NCBI GenBank assembly: GCA_040394475.1
Contig: JBEBSD010000017.1
Span: 23,958 to 87,957, forward strand
DNA: 64,000 bases
Reading direction: 5' to 3'
From: JBEBSD01 sp040394475
GTDB taxonomy: Bacteria > Bacteroidota > Bacteroidia > Cytophagales > Spirosomataceae
Shown here: positions 62,919 through 64,000 of the stretch, piece by piece
How positions within the stretch are numbered: the stretch's first letter is position 1
Layout of the letters: each line of letters opens with the position of its first letter
Position numbers and translations under genes: made by a program
Notes under the pieces: generated by a model
What the model saw: only the letters and a program-made list of their open reading frames with translations
Told to the model about the DNA's origin: nothing
Databases searched by the model: none

Positions 62919-63815
62919 ATGAATTTTAAATCAATTTCTTTTGCACTGGGCGTAGGTATTTTACTGGCCTCCTGTAACCAATACCGCACCCAGGTTACCG
63001 AAAATGGGCTAAAATACCAGATTCATGACCACAAAGACGGCAACCGTCAGGTACAGGTGGGTGATATCCTGACCTTCCACCTGGTCCTTAAAAACAGCGA
63101 CGATTCTGTCCTGAATGATACCTATGTGCAAAACAACCCCATCCGGATGATGTATCAGCAACCGGAATTTAAAGGAAGTTTTGAAGAAGGACTCGGAATG
63201 TTATCGGTGGGAGACAGCGCCACCTTCTTTGTCAATGCCGATAGCCTTTTTGCGAAAATGCACCAGCCGCTTCCTCCTGCCATCAAGCAGGGATCCGACC
63301 TGGTATTCCGGGTTCGGTTACTGGGAGCCCAGACCCCTGAAGATTTCCAGAAATCCCGTGCCGAGGATATGGAAAAGCAAAAGGACATCGACGACAAGGT
63401 CATAAAAGACTACCTGACGGAAAACAGCATTTCCGATAAGGCGCAACGCAGTGAAACCGGCCTGTACTATATCGTCACCCAGGAAGGAAACGGCGGCAAA
63501 CCGGGGATGGGCGACAAGGTTTCGGTCCACTACGAAGGGAAGCTGTTGGATGGCACTGTGTTTGACGGTTCCAAAAGCAGTCCTCATTCCGAAGGGAAAC
63601 CGCTCGAATTTAACGTGGGCACCGGCATGGTGATCCCTGGTTGGGACGAAGGCATTATGGGTATGAAAAAGGGGGAAAAAGGCACCTTGGTCATCCCTTC
63701 AGGCCTTGCCTACGGACCGGACGGTTCACCGGGAGCAATCCCTCCCAATTCCGTCCTGCTATTTGACGTGGAACTCGTGGATTTTGTAAAAGCGCCCACG
63801 GCTTCCAAGAAATAA
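62919..63815 (+). CDS. FKBP-type peptidyl-prolyl isomerase lipoprotein with two FKBP-like domains
   Basis: 298 residues; leader ends at lipobox LASC. An N-terminal FKBP-like domain (about 35-138) has GDILTFHLVLKNSDDSVLNDTY but lacks the usual aromatic pocket residues, and a C-terminal canonical FKBP domain (about 180-290) contains GDKVSVHYEGKLLDGTVFDGS, GTGMVIPGWDEGIMGM and PPNSVLLFDVELVDF. The C-terminal domain should isomerise proline bonds in exported proteins; the N-terminal one may bind clients. Terminator follows 19 bases later. Confidence 0.93.
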   Translation: MNFKSISFALGVGILLASCNQYRTQVTENGLKYQIHDHKDGNRQVQVGDILTFHLVLKNSDDSVLNDTYVQNNPIRMMYQQPEFKGSFEEGLGMLSVGDSATFFVNADSLFAKMHQPLPPAIKQGSDLVFRVRLLGAQTPEDFQKSRAEDMEKQKDIDDKVIKDYLTENSISDKAQRSETGLYYIVTQEGNGGKPGMGDKVSVHYEGKLLDGTVFDGSKSSPHSEGKPLEFNVGTGMVIPGWDEGIMGMKKGEKGTLVIPSGLAYGPDGSPGAIPPNSVLLFDVELVDFVKAPTASKK

Positions 63816-63833
63816 TAATCCGGTTACCGGTAT

Positions 63834-63867
63834 AAATCCCCTGTCGTGGAAAGGCAGGGGATTTTTT
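63834..63867 (+). terminator. Terminator of the FKBP gene
   Basis: Ten-bp stem AAATCCCCTG/CAGGGGATTT followed by T-rich sequence. Confidence 0.92.
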
Positions 63868-63894
63868 TGTACCTGGGGGAGAGCGGTGGAGACC

Positions 63895-64000
63895 GGAGTA
63901 CGCTGGTATTGGGAGGGGGCAATGGGGAATGGGCGGCGGGCGGCGGGAGTTTGGAGTAGGACGGTGGGGCCTGGAGTACTGCTGGTATTGGGAGAGGGCA
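63895..64000. repeat. Direct repeat at the right edge
   Basis: GGAGTA(C/CT)GCTGGTATTGGG occurs at 63895-63921 and again at 63973-64000, with G-rich sequence (GGCGGGCGGCGGG) between. The array continues past the window edge, so its full extent is unknown. Confidence 0.7.

Overview
The window looks like about 64 kb of chromosome from a member of the Bacteroidota, probably a free-living Cytophagia/Chitinophagia-type organism. The genus cannot be fixed from sequence alone. The evidence is: several perfect TAnnTTTG promoter boxes with little Shine-Dalgarno signal; a TonB/ExbB/ExbD/ExbD operon with a PstS-like lipoprotein and a TPR protein; LytTR/LytS signalling; PspC and GIN (DUF2807) proteins; a BtuG-like surface propeller beside a TonB receptor; and tRNA genes that do not encode CCA. 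No plasmid, phage, integrase, transposase or CRISPR array was seen.

Layout. 0-8.8 kb: a PhoX-like lipoprotein and an imelysin/di-haem peroxidase fusion, a DUF6265-YCII protein, an AT-rich Fic gene inserted behind a LytTR/LytS two-component operon, and a YD-repeat-like lipoprotein. 8.8-11.3 kb: a small island (membrane protein plus DUF1016 nuclease) bounded by about 130-bp direct repeats, the right copy abutting tRNA-Pro(GGG). 11.3-17.4 kb: the minus-strand exbB-exbD-exbD-tonB-small membrane protein-PstS-like-TPR operon. 17.9-25.5 kb: a lactonase-fold propeller, a heparinase II/III-like protein, tRNA-Ala(GGC), a 110-bp tandem repeat array, a 1-Cys peroxiredoxin and valS. 26-31.5 kb: a small coiled-coil protein, then a PadR/PspC-GIN/GIN operon with an unusual structured leader, then an SDR. 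31.5-38.6 kb: a FlaA1/CapD-like enzyme, a TIGR01777-type epimerase, a cobalamin riboswitch driving a BtuB-like receptor and a BtuG-like propeller, and thiL. 38.9-44.4 kb: uxaB and the oxidative pentose phosphate operon gnd-zwf-pgl. 44.9-50 kb: an SGNH protein and a large PVC-type dehydrogenase/HEAT/cytochrome c protein. 50-64 kb: an Na+/H+ antiporter, a PhyH dioxygenase, a fused 5-oxoprolinase, a phosphopantetheinyl transferase, a C45 peptidase, oligopeptidase B, ndk, a DHH phosphoesterase and an FKBP lipoprotein.

The most notable structure is a pair of small islands (Fic at 4.5-6.0 kb, DUF1016 at 9.0-11.2 kb). Each lies immediately downstream of a minus-strand gene, and each is bounded by a direct repeat that duplicates that gene's 3' end or 3' flank. 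Other unusual features are the leader ORF and 13-bp hairpin before padR, four unrelated short tandem repeats that share a 15-bp period, and several dispersed repeat families filling the intergenic spaces.
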